Assembly (NCBI GenBank): GCA_017396945.1 | Contig: JAFQKI010000016.1 | Span: 1 to 64,000, forward strand | Reading direction: 5' to 3' | DNA length: 64,000 nt | From: Muribaculaceae bacterium | GTDB taxonomy: Bacteria > Bacteroidota > Bacteroidia > Bacteroidales > Muribaculaceae | Part shown: positions 49,127 to 59,208 of the stretch, piece after piece | How the letters are laid out: every line of letters starts with the position of its first letter | How positions within the stretch are numbered: the first letter of the stretch is position 1 | Made by a program: the position numbers and the translations under genes | The notes under the pieces: model-generated | The model's database searches: none | What the model saw: the letters and a program-made list of their open reading frames with translations, nothing else | Told to the model about the DNA's origin: nothing

Positions 49127-49900
49127 ATGAAAGAAAAACTTACGATAGTAAAAGTCGGAGGAAAAATCGTAGAGGAACCTGAAACACTTGCGGCACTTCT
49201 GCGCGATTTCTCATCAATCGACGGATACAAAATGCTTGTGCATGGAGGAGGCCGCTCCGCGACAAAGGTTGCCGCACAACTCGGCATCGAGACCACAATG
49301 GTCGATGGTCGCCGTGTAACCGACACCGAGATGCTAAATGTCGTGACAATGGTGTATGGCGGACTGGTAAACAAAAACATCGTAGCCGGTTTGCAAAGTA
49401 ACGGAATTAATGCCCTCGGCATGACCGGAGCCGACATGAACATAATACGCAGCGAGAAACGCCCTATAAAAACCGTTGATTATGGTTGGGTGGGAGACGT
49501 GAAAGAGGTCAATGGCGCAGCATTGGCATCGCTTATTAAAAGCGGAGTAGTGCCTGTAATCGCGCCACTCACACACGACAAAGCCGGGCACATGCTCAAC
49601 ACCAACGCCGACACCATGGCAGGTGAATGCGCCAAGGGGCTTGCCGAGATTTTTGACGTGCATTTGGTATTCTGCTTTGAAAAAGCGGGCGTGCTAAGAG
49701 ATGAAAACGATGACAATTCTGTCGTTACAGAAATAGATCGCGCGACATACGCCCAATTGCTTGAAGATGGTATCGTTTCGGGTGGAATGATTCCGAAACT
49801 CGACAATGCGTTTGAAGCAATCTCATCGGGAGTGAGCGAAGTCATAATCACCAAAGCCTCAGCACTCAACGACCTATCACTCGGCAGTCATCTGAAATAA
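49127..49900 (+). CDS. argB: Acetylglutamate (or succinylglutamate) kinase
   Basis: 257 residues, normal length. It phosphorylates the N-acylated glutamate in the second step of arginine synthesis. V-K-V-G-G-K at residues 8-13, L-V-H-G-G-G-R at about 38-44, the M-T-G-A-D segment and N-T-N-A-D-T-M-A-G at about 162-170 are the amino acid kinase family marks. Some Bacteroidales, such as B. fragilis, use N-succinyl rather than N-acetyl intermediates in this route, so the true substrate may be N-succinylglutamate. It starts 17 bases after prfB. Confidence 0.95.
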   Translation: MKEKLTIVKVGGKIVEEPETLAALLRDFSSIDGYKMLVHGGGRSATKVAAQLGIETTMVDGRRVTDTEMLNVVTMVYGGLVNKNIVAGLQSNGINALGMTGADMNIIRSEKRPIKTVDYGWVGDVKEVNGAALASLIKSGVVPVIAPLTHDKAGHMLNTNADTMAGECAKGLAEIFDVHLVFCFEKAGVLRDENDDNSVVTEIDRATYAQLLEDGIVSGGMIPKLDNAFEAISSGVSEVIITKASALNDLSLGSHLK

Positions 49901-49950
49901 ATACAGCGCATCACTATAACACAAAAAGAGTTAAAAACGTTAAGAAATGT

Positions 49951-49977
49951 AGGGGGGGTAATTGCCCCCTATTTTTT
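49951..49977 (+). terminator. Terminator of prfB-argB
   Basis: AGGGGG/CCCCCT (49951-49956 with 49965-49970) has an 8-base loop and is followed by six T residues (49972-49977). The -7 box of the next gene begins four bases later. Confidence 0.75.
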
Positions 49978-49980
49978 ATA

Positions 49981-49988
49981 TAACTTTG
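49981..49988 (+). promoter_or_regulatory. Promoter -7 box of the beta-barrel gene
   Basis: TAACTTTG directly after the argB terminator. It would give a leader of about 100 bases before the ATG at 50094. The upstream TTG at 49962-49964 is too close (16 bases) for standard spacing, so the -33 element is unclear. Confidence 0.5.
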
Positions 49989-50093
49989 TGGCATAATTAG
50001 ACCGACTTATAAAAAAATCACGAGTCGAGTGTAACAAATTTTCAGTACAATCGTCTAATAGTTGTAACAACAAAAAAAATCATTCACAAAACG

Positions 50094-52526
50094 ATGAAAC
50101 GACTAAACACATTGCTGACATTAGCACTATCATTAATCTCAACCATTGCCACAGCAAGCAACTACAACGTAAAAGGTGTTGTCACAGATAGCGAAGGTAC
50201 AGGCGAGCCATACGCCACAATACGCATCTATAACACCGCCGACAGCATCAAGCCGGCAATCACCTCAACAACCGACATCGACGGAGCTTTTAACTCGACT
50301 CTCGATAACGCCGGCGACTATCGCATCTCCATATATGCCGTAGGCATGGGAGAAATCACACGAGATTTTTCAGTTTCAGACAATGCGCCGACAGCCGATT
50401 TGGGTTCAATAGCGCTTGAAACCGCCGAAAACGTGCTTGGCGAAGTGCAAGTTGTAGCACAACGACCATTGGTGAGCCGTGAAATCGACCGCATAGGATA
50501 TGACGTGCAAGCCGACGAGGACTCCAAGACATCGACCGTCATCGAGATGTTGCGCAAAATACCAATGGTGAGCGTCGATGCCGACAACACCATTAAAGTG
50601 AGAGGCAACACCAACTTCAAAATCTATAAAAACGGACGTCCCAACAACGCTTTCTCCAACAATCCCAAAGAGGTATTGGCAGCGATCCCCGCGTCAATGA
50701 TAAAACGCATCGAAATCATCACCGAACCGGGAGCGCAATATGACGCCGAGGGAGTGGGTGCGATTATCAACATCATAACCAACGATAACACCGCCATAAA
50801 AGGGATAATGGGCAACGTAAGCCTGCAAGCCAACACTCTCAATTGGGTACCGCAACCCAATGTGTGGCTATCATCACAAATCGACAAAGTTACATTCTCA
50901 CTCTATGGCGGATATTCTCACCTAAACGACAAAATGAGTGAATACGAAAACGATAGTCATTATTATTACAAAGATTCAGGAGCGACATTAGACTATGACA
51001 ACTATGTGGCAAACGAGGGAGACTTAGCCTACTGGGGATTTGATGCCAGCTATGAATTGGACTCACTCAACCTATTCACGACCGAATTGAACGGATATTT
51101 CTATGATGTAGATGTATTTGGCAACACATCTTTACACATGAAAAACAATACAGGGTCAACATTATACTCTTACAACACTATACTCGACTACCCCAAATAC
51201 AGTTATTTAGATTTCAGCGGAAGTCTCAACTATCAACGCCTGACACGTCGCAAAGGAGAGACAATCACCCTGTCATATATGATTTCATCTACCGGGCAAG
51301 ACCGCAAGCAAAATGAGGAATATACCGATATGGTAAATATGCCCGTCAATTACACCGGGACAAGTTCAATCTACAATCTCAACTTTATGGAGCATACGTT
51401 CCAAGCCGATTGGGCGAGACCATTAACAGAGCGACACACTCTCAATTTTGGAGCAAAATACATCTTGCGCGACAATCATAGTACCGACCAAATGGCATAT
51501 ATCGGAGCTGACACACTTCACACCGACTTCTCTCACATCACGCAAGTAGCAGCCGCATACGGCGAATATCGCCTAAATATAGGCAAATGGAGCGCGAGAG
51601 CCGGATTACGCTATGAATACTCCAATCTTAAAGCCAAGTTTAAAGATGGCTCAAATCCCGATTTCAGCCAAAATCTCAACGACTGGGTTCCATCGGCGGC
51701 AATCTCTTGGCGTGCCAACGATGCCAACAGTTTTACGTTTAACTATGCCACTCGCATCAACCGCCCCGGCATCAGCTACCTTAATCCGGCTGAAGAAGGA
51801 AGCCCTACAAGTGTCAACACCGGCAATCCCAATTTGAAGAGCGTGCGCCACAATTCACTAAAACTCAGCTATATGTTAATCAAACCCAAGTTCAATCTCA
51901 ACACCTCTGTAAGCTATGAGTTTTCCAATAATGTGTTGACAAGCTACAACTATGTTAAAGACAACGTAGTGTATCGCACTTATGACAACATCGGCAATCG
52001 TCACAACCTTGACATCAACGCCTACCTGCAATGGAACCCAACGCCCAAAACCCAAGTAATGCTCAACGGCACATTGTGGTACATCAAATACAAAAACGAA
52101 CCACTCGGCATGAGTCTCGGTCGCTGGGATTGGTACGCATTCGCCCGCGTATCTCAACAACTCCCATGGAAATTACGTGGAGAAATCGCCGTTGCACGCC
52201 ATTCGGGATATGTCAACGATGTTTACAGCTATTATGACCGCGGAGGCATCGGGTCGGTTCAATTTCACTTGTCACTTCAACGCTCATTCCTCAAAGATGA
52301 TCGCTTGACCATTGCTGCCTACTGGATGAACCCCATAGGACAATCACAACGCATATCCACTACACACATTGTAAATGGTGACTACATCGGACAAGAAATC
52401 ACTCGCTCAATCCACAACAGCCTTGCGATGTTCCGCGTCTCATATCGTTTTGGCTCACTCAACGCCCAAGTGAAGAAAACCGCAGCCTCAATCGAAAACG
52501 ACGACCTCGTAGGCCGCAAGAAATAA
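50094..52526 (+). CDS. Outer membrane beta-barrel protein with carboxypeptidase-like regulatory domain and plug
   Basis: 810 residues. A signal peptide (about 1-21, ending T-I-A-T-A-S) is followed by a carboxypeptidase-regulatory-like Ig domain (about 25-110, V-T-D-S-E-G-T-G-E-P-Y-A-T-I). A TonB-type plug with I-E-I-I-T-E-P-G-A-Q-Y-D-A-E-G-V-G-A-I-I-N-I lies at about 210-230, then an outer-membrane beta-barrel of the OMP_b-brl_3 family (about 300-790). These TonB-receptor-like proteins of Bacteroidetes lack a linked SusD here, so they are not typical polysaccharide-utilisation receptors; the ligand is unknown. Monocistronic, with a strong terminator at 52552-52583. Confidence 0.9.
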   Translation: MKRLNTLLTLALSLISTIATASNYNVKGVVTDSEGTGEPYATIRIYNTADSIKPAITSTTDIDGAFNSTLDNAGDYRISIYAVGMGEITRDFSVSDNAPTADLGSIALETAENVLGEVQVVAQRPLVSREIDRIGYDVQADEDSKTSTVIEMLRKIPMVSVDADNTIKVRGNTNFKIYKNGRPNNAFSNNPKEVLAAIPASMIKRIEIITEPGAQYDAEGVGAIINIITNDNTAIKGIMGNVSLQANTLNWVPQPNVWLSSQIDKVTFSLYGGYSHLNDKMSEYENDSHYYYKDSGATLDYDNYVANEGDLAYWGFDASYELDSLNLFTTELNGYFYDVDVFGNTSLHMKNNTGSTLYSYNTILDYPKYSYLDFSGSLNYQRLTRRKGETITLSYMISSTGQDRKQNEEYTDMVNMPVNYTGTSSIYNLNFMEHTFQADWARPLTERHTLNFGAKYILRDNHSTDQMAYIGADTLHTDFSHITQVAAAYGEYRLNIGKWSARAGLRYEYSNLKAKFKDGSNPDFSQNLNDWVPSAAISWRANDANSFTFNYATRINRPGISYLNPAEEGSPTSVNTGNPNLKSVRHNSLKLSYMLIKPKFNLNTSVSYEFSNNVLTSYNYVKDNVVYRTYDNIGNRHNLDINAYLQWNPTPKTQVMLNGTLWYIKYKNEPLGMSLGRWDWYAFARVSQQLPWKLRGEIAVARHSGYVNDVYSYYDRGGIGSVQFHLSLQRSFLKDDRLTIAAYWMNPIGQSQRISTTHIVNGDYIGQEITRSIHNSLAMFRVSYRFGSLNAQVKKTAASIENDDLVGRKK

Positions 52527-52551
52527 CCACTCACAAACAAGAGCATATAAT

Positions 52552-52583
52552 AACCGCCGATATTCCTTCGAATATCGGCGGTT
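52552..52583 (+). terminator. Terminator between the beta-barrel and the phosphodiester glycosidase genes
   Basis: A 14-bp stem AACCGCCGATATTC/GAATATCGGCGGTT has a 4-base loop. On the plus strand it is followed by AATCTTTTTATTTT. The converging gene ends at 52606, and the stem may serve both strands. Confidence 0.85.
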
Positions 52584-52605
52584 AATCTTTTTATTTTGTT
52601 TGATT

Positions 52606-55068
52606 TTACTTCACAATTAACTTGCCAACGGCAGTCGCTTCTGTTGAGGTGACTTTCACAATATAAAGTCCGCTCGCAAAGTTGTCGGTAGCAATCGTGG
52701 CAACTCCATCGATTATCTGTGTTGCGACCAATGAGCCATTGATATTGTAAACTTCAACAACCGCATCACCTTCAGCCTCAACGGTCACAGGTTCTCCGGC
52801 ATTAACAGGATTGGGATAAATGCGGAGTGATGTAGATGAAGAGACAACACTTTCAACGCCCGTAGGATCGCCATATAGTTGCTCAAGGCGAGGTATATTC
52901 ATTGTAAATTCAGTGCCACTTGCCGATGCGCCAAGGTCAAAACGCAAAGTGCTGAAATCTACAGGATAATTGGTATTGTCGTCAACGTCAAAATAATCAG
53001 CGAAGTTTACATCAAGTATCGTAGAAGTGTTTTTGGGCAAACCAGCGTTATCATCATAGAAATATAATGTAACACGATCCTTGTTGCGGGTAATGGCGGT
53101 CAACGAGACTTTTTTCACCAAAACATCGCCGGGGTTGATTTCAATTCTGAGTCCATAAGGCAGACTGTATGTCTTCATGTTGCCGGCAACAGAAATATAT
53201 GCGCCACGAGCCGAGCCATTACCTGTATAGGTAAAACTCATACCGCTACCCATCGGAGTCATCACGATGTTTTTACCACCACTTTGTTTAATTGTCCACT
53301 CTTCGGCAACGTCAAACGTATCTACCGCCTGCTTAACGCTTTCAGGTATCTCAACTTTGATGTACACCTTACCGGTGAAATTGGCAGAGACGCCCGACAA
53401 AGTAGTTGAACCATTTACAAGACCTGTCACCTTGCCATCCTCTATAGAGCATATCGACTCATCGGCAATTGTCCAATCAACACTTGCGGCATCAACACCA
53501 TAGGTAAAGTTGCCGATTGGAGCCGACATCTGAATGTTATAACCGCGACGATTGTCAACAATCATACTGTCACAATCAAGTGTGAGTGGCGACATAACAG
53601 TCGATACAAATTGTTTCTCGGTAATACCATTATATGTCGCATAAATATAACCTTTCGCGATATTGGGTGACGCCACAAATACCGTATCGTTAATTATCTG
53701 TCCCACTTCAGGGTCACAAGCATAAGTCACGCCATCAAGATGACGAGTTTTGAGTACGCCATATTGGTTATAGCCATAAATCGAGGGGGTAAAACGAGCT
53801 GTAATAGGCACATTGTAGGCGCGAGGCTCAAAGCCGAGAGAGGTGATATTGTCATCAACCGGAGCGTTTGAGAAATAGATTACGCCATTACCGACTGCAC
53901 GTTCAATACCATCAGAGGGATGGTTTTGTTGTACGCCATGCACTACAATTCCGGTAGAGCCACCACCATCGAGATTTATACCATCCCATGCGCCGAGTAC
54001 TTTAAGAATGCGACCCTCATCATCAAGAGTCACACCGGCAGAACCCTCAGAACCATTCCAACGACCATCGACACAAACGGCATAAACAGTCTTGCGGTCC
54101 TTAGAGATACCCATAAATGTGCGAGGATGAATATCGGGGTTGCCCGAAATCACCACCTCACCATCTTTGATAATAAAGTGACCGCTACCGCCCATTGCCT
54201 CTTTAATATCAGTCACATCAGGATAAGAGGGGAGCGCATTTGATATTGTTATTGTACACTCATCCCCGACAGCAAGAGCTTGGAGGTAGGTTGCGCAAGT
54301 ACCGGTACCATAAAGCACCGCACTATTCTCAGGAATTGCAGTCGCACCGGTATTATCGGCTACACTCTCTACTATGCAGGTGTATTCACATTTAGAGGTG
54401 AATTTGAATGTACCCTCTTTAGGTCTGACAACCACTTTAGTACCTCCTGAAGTGGCATTGGTTGTCGAGCCATAGCGATTGGTATAAAGAATCATACGAT
54501 CAGTGTCATCGGCGGCATCAAACTCAAGTTGATGCATATTAAGAGTGTGAATGCGGGTCGCATTACCTTTGTGAGTGAGTGTGCCGGTGAAATTCACATA
54601 GTCGGTGTATAGATTTCTATCTCCCGAAAGCACCAACAATGGCTGACCCACAGGGTTGAACAGACACTCACTATCAGAGAACATACCCATACGAGACATC
54701 CCGGCCTCACCCGAAGTTGTGGTATAAAAGTCGCCGTTATGAACAGCGACCATTTCATGCCCCGGGCTATCGTTACGAGCCCACATCGAGGTCGGTTTTT
54801 CGGTTCCTACGGCCTTCTCCGCACCATTACAAGTCTCCATCTGAATATAAGGATTGTTCAAATCCACTTCCAACACATGGATTTTCAAAGGACGGGTCGG
54901 AAGGTTATAAAACGCATACTGCGTACCGGGACCGATGTAATGCTTGGGTACAATCGTGTCAATAGCATGGTCGGAGCCATTGATATTAATCGTGTTGGCA
55001 GCCCCGATGGTCGGAGCGATAGCCATAACAACTCCGACAGCAAAAACTGAGCGTAAAAGATGTTTCAT
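52606..55068 (-). CDS. Secreted phosphodiester glycosidase (NAGPA-like) with T9SS tail
   Basis: 820 residues. A signal peptide (about 1-23) precedes a phosphodiester glycosidase domain of the uncovering-enzyme family (PF09992, about 40-400), with V-A-V-H-N-G-D-F-Y, H-P-R-T-F-M-G-I-S and the hallmark W-D-G-I-N-L-D-G-G-G-S-T-G near residue 370. Relatives cleave sugar phosphodiester bonds, as in the lysosomal mannose-6-phosphate tag. Ig-like regions follow (about 405-570, 575-720). The tail L-R-I-Y-P-N-P-V-N...S-G-L-Y-I-V-K-V is a type A T9SS sorting domain. The substrate is unknown; phosphoglycans such as teichoic acids or capsule are plausible. Confidence 0.88.
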   Translation of the reverse strand: MKHLLRSVFAVGVVMAIAPTIGAANTININGSDHAIDTIVPKHYIGPGTQYAFYNLPTRPLKIHVLEVDLNNPYIQMETCNGAEKAVGTEKPTSMWARNDSPGHEMVAVHNGDFYTTTSGEAGMSRMGMFSDSECLFNPVGQPLLVLSGDRNLYTDYVNFTGTLTHKGNATRIHTLNMHQLEFDAADDTDRMILYTNRYGSTTNATSGGTKVVVRPKEGTFKFTSKCEYTCIVESVADNTGATAIPENSAVLYGTGTCATYLQALAVGDECTITISNALPSYPDVTDIKEAMGGSGHFIIKDGEVVISGNPDIHPRTFMGISKDRKTVYAVCVDGRWNGSEGSAGVTLDDEGRILKVLGAWDGINLDGGGSTGIVVHGVQQNHPSDGIERAVGNGVIYFSNAPVDDNITSLGFEPRAYNVPITARFTPSIYGYNQYGVLKTRHLDGVTYACDPEVGQIINDTVFVASPNIAKGYIYATYNGITEKQFVSTVMSPLTLDCDSMIVDNRRGYNIQMSAPIGNFTYGVDAASVDWTIADESICSIEDGKVTGLVNGSTTLSGVSANFTGKVYIKVEIPESVKQAVDTFDVAEEWTIKQSGGKNIVMTPMGSGMSFTYTGNGSARGAYISVAGNMKTYSLPYGLRIEINPGDVLVKKVSLTAITRNKDRVTLYFYDDNAGLPKNTSTILDVNFADYFDVDDNTNYPVDFSTLRFDLGASASGTEFTMNIPRLEQLYGDPTGVESVVSSSTSLRIYPNPVNAGEPVTVEAEGDAVVEVYNINGSLVATQIIDGVATIATDNFASGLYIVKVTSTEATAVGKLIVK

Positions 55069-55106
55069 TTTGATGTTAGTATTTGTTTATGTTAGTATAA
55101 TTTGCA

Positions 55107-55114
55107 CAAAGATA
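55107..55114 (-). promoter_or_regulatory. Promoter -7 box of the phosphodiester glycosidase gene
   Basis: The minus-strand TATCTTTG (followed by GTGC) matches TANNTTTG, 38 bases before the ATG at 55068. A second TATCTTTG lies at 55167-55174. No -33 box with good spacing was found for either. Confidence 0.5.
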
Positions 55115-55211
55115 TAACTTTTAATTCAAAATCCGATTTGGATTACAAAGTTTTTTATTCAGAATGCAAAGATACGTTATTTGAAATAATTTAGACTTAA
55201 ATAATCACTAA

Positions 55212-56903
<1,692 letters not shown>

Positions 56904-56959
56904 TCACAAATTTTACACAACTCAATTTAATATAATAATAACTACTTCAATAGGCAAAA

Positions 56960-59062
56960 ATGGATAAAAATACGCTCATCGGGTTTCTTCTTATGGGTGC
57001 CGTAATTTTCGGTTTTATGTACTTCAATACACCCTCACAAGAAGAACTCGAAGCACAACGCCAAGCGCAACAAGAACAAATCGAACAAGCCGCAATTGAC
57101 AATGCGGCAACCAAAGAAACCCCGATAGATTCATTGTCGGCAAACGAGATTAAAGAACTCTCAACATTTGTAAAAGCATACGGCATCGCCGACGCAGAAA
57201 ACGCCGATGTCTATACCTACAAAAACGAGTCGGTAAACCTCGTGTGTGATAGCGTCTTATCCGGAACAGTAACCGTAGAAGACTCTATCATCGATGTAAA
57301 CACAATCATAAACGCCGACGTTGCAACATTGGCGACTCCGATAGCCAACCAAGCCGTAAAAAACCTCAAAGACGCATCGTCAACACTTAGCAAATACGGC
57401 CAATTCACCGGATGCCTCGCTTCAGCGGTCGACACTGCAACCATACGATTGCAAAACGATGTACTCGCCCTTGACTTTGCGACCAAAGGTGGGGTAATAT
57501 CTCGAGTGGAGCTATTGCAACACAAAGATGGAAGAACCGGCAAAAATGTTGTATTGTTTGACAACGCATCAAACAACAGTTATTACTTCACTCTCCCAGG
57601 CACTACACGACGTTTGGAGACACGCGACTTCGTCTTCTCCCCCGAAATAAGCGAAGACTCCACATCGGTTTTAATGAAGCTTAACCTTGGCAACGGAGCC
57701 TCATGGGGCATGAGATATTCACTTAAGCCCGGCAGTTATGTAGTGGCAATGGACATCGTCCAAGAGAAAGCAAGCGAAGTTATCGAATCAAATGCCAATT
57801 CATTCACATTCCATTGGCATCAAAAAATGGGTCGCACCGAAAAAGGACGCACATTTGAAGAACGCAATAGTGGCATCTACTACAAATACGTAGGCGAAGA
57901 TGAAGATCCTGAAAATTTGAATGAAAACGAGGATGACTCGGAAGAACTCAAGCAACAAGTTAAATGGATTGCGTTTAAAAACCAATTCTTCTCAAGCATA
58001 ATCATTCCACGCAAGGCATTCAACTCGGCTAATATCGAGTCAACAGTGATTGCCAACGACGATTACCTCAAAAATCTGACAATTTCCGACGCCACTATCG
58101 GATACTCTACACAAAACGACAATGTTGCATCATTTGACTTTTTCTTCGGGCCCAATCTCTACCCGATGCTGTCAGACCTCGATGAGCAATTATCTCCAGA
58201 AGAAGATCTCCAACTCACCGAAGTGATACCTTTGGGATGGGGTATATTCGGTTGGATCAACAAATTCATAATCATTCCGGTATTCACATTCCTCGGTGGC
58301 TTCTTATCAAATTATGGTCTAATCATCTTATTGCTCACGATTTTCATCAAGATAATCATCTTCCCATTCACCTACAAGAGCTACATGTCGCAAGCCAAAA
58401 TGCGTGTATTAGCCCCGGAGATTAAGGAAATCAACGATAAATATCCCAATAAGGAGGATGCAATGGTGCGCCAACAAAAGACAATGGAACTTTATAGCCG
58501 CGCCGGAGCGAGTCCGTTCTCAGGATGCTTGCCCATGTTATTGCAAATGCCTGTACTCATCGCGATGTTCTCATTCTTCCCCTCTTGTATTGAGTTGCGC
58601 GGTCAGTCATTCCTATGGGCAAAAGACTTGGCAGCCCCCGACGCAATCATTCCATTGGGTTTTGACATGCCGTTGCTCGGAACACATTTAAGCCTATTCT
58701 GCCTCTTGATGACAGCGACTAATATCATATACACACGCATCAACATGCAAAATCAACCCGGTGGTTCATCAATGCCGGGCATGAAATGGATGATGTATCT
58801 GATGCCTGTAATGTTCTTGGTATTCTTCAATGAATATGCGGCAGGCTTGAGTTACTACTACTTCCTATCATTGCTCATCACCATTATTCAAACATACGTG
58901 TTCCGCCGTGTAATCGATGAGAAAAAGGTGCGTGCGCAACTACTTGAGAACACAAAGAAGCCTCGCAAAAAAAGCGGATTTATGGCACGTCTCGAGGAAG
59001 CACAACGCCGTCAACAAGCAATGCTTCGCGAGCAACAAAAACAGAAAGGAAAACGCAAATAA
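56960..59062 (+). CDS. yidC: Membrane protein insertase YidC, with extended periplasmic linker
   Basis: 700 residues, about 70-80 longer than the Bacteroides homologues I recall. TM1 is at about 6-22; a long acidic, helical linker (about 23-162) precedes the periplasmic beta-sandwich P1 domain, which starts near L-Q-N-D-V-L-A-L-D-F-A-T-K-G-G-V-I. The conserved five-helix insertase core begins near residue 440, with C1-loop F-P-F-T-Y-K-S-Y-M-S-Q-A-K-M. A basic C-terminal tail (K-K-P-R-K-K-S-G ... K-Q-K-G-K-R-K) probably contacts the ribosome. YidC inserts membrane proteins alone or with SecY. It shares the pyrG promoter. Confidence 0.95.
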   Translation: MDKNTLIGFLLMGAVIFGFMYFNTPSQEELEAQRQAQQEQIEQAAIDNAATKETPIDSLSANEIKELSTFVKAYGIADAENADVYTYKNESVNLVCDSVLSGTVTVEDSIIDVNTIINADVATLATPIANQAVKNLKDASSTLSKYGQFTGCLASAVDTATIRLQNDVLALDFATKGGVISRVELLQHKDGRTGKNVVLFDNASNNSYYFTLPGTTRRLETRDFVFSPEISEDSTSVLMKLNLGNGASWGMRYSLKPGSYVVAMDIVQEKASEVIESNANSFTFHWHQKMGRTEKGRTFEERNSGIYYKYVGEDEDPENLNENEDDSEELKQQVKWIAFKNQFFSSIIIPRKAFNSANIESTVIANDDYLKNLTISDATIGYSTQNDNVASFDFFFGPNLYPMLSDLDEQLSPEEDLQLTEVIPLGWGIFGWINKFIIIPVFTFLGGFLSNYGLIILLLTIFIKIIIFPFTYKSYMSQAKMRVLAPEIKEINDKYPNKEDAMVRQQKTMELYSRAGASPFSGCLPMLLQMPVLIAMFSFFPSCIELRGQSFLWAKDLAAPDAIIPLGFDMPLLGTHLSLFCLLMTATNIIYTRINMQNQPGGSSMPGMKWMMYLMPVMFLVFFNEYAAGLSYYYFLSLLITIIQTYVFRRVIDEKKVRAQLLENTKKPRKKSGFMARLEEAQRRQQAMLREQQKQKGKRK

Positions 59063-59092
59063 TCCACATTTGACATTTTATAACATTTATTA

Positions 59093-59150
59093 GCTTAAAA
59101 TATTGCGCAATAAATTAGAAAAGTATCTAACTTAGCGCAGTATTTTAAGC
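59093..59150 (+). promoter_or_regulatory. Long hairpin upstream of the tandem secreted genes
   Basis: Arms 59093-59102 and 59141-59150 (GCTTAAAATA/TATTTTAAGC), a T-G wobble at 59103/59140, and TGCGC/GCGCA (59104-59108 with 59135-59139) form a 16-bp stem. After a two-base bulge, TAAATTAG/CTAACTTA adds eight positions with one mismatch. An 8-base loop closes it. No T tract follows. It could terminate yidC, stabilise the following mRNA, or act as an operator; the imperfect -7 match TAACTTAG (59128-59135) lies inside it. Confidence 0.6.
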
Positions 59151-59208
59151 ATAAAATATTGAATTCATTTTTAACTAACCAATATTATTAACTAAAAACA
59201 AAAAAGTT

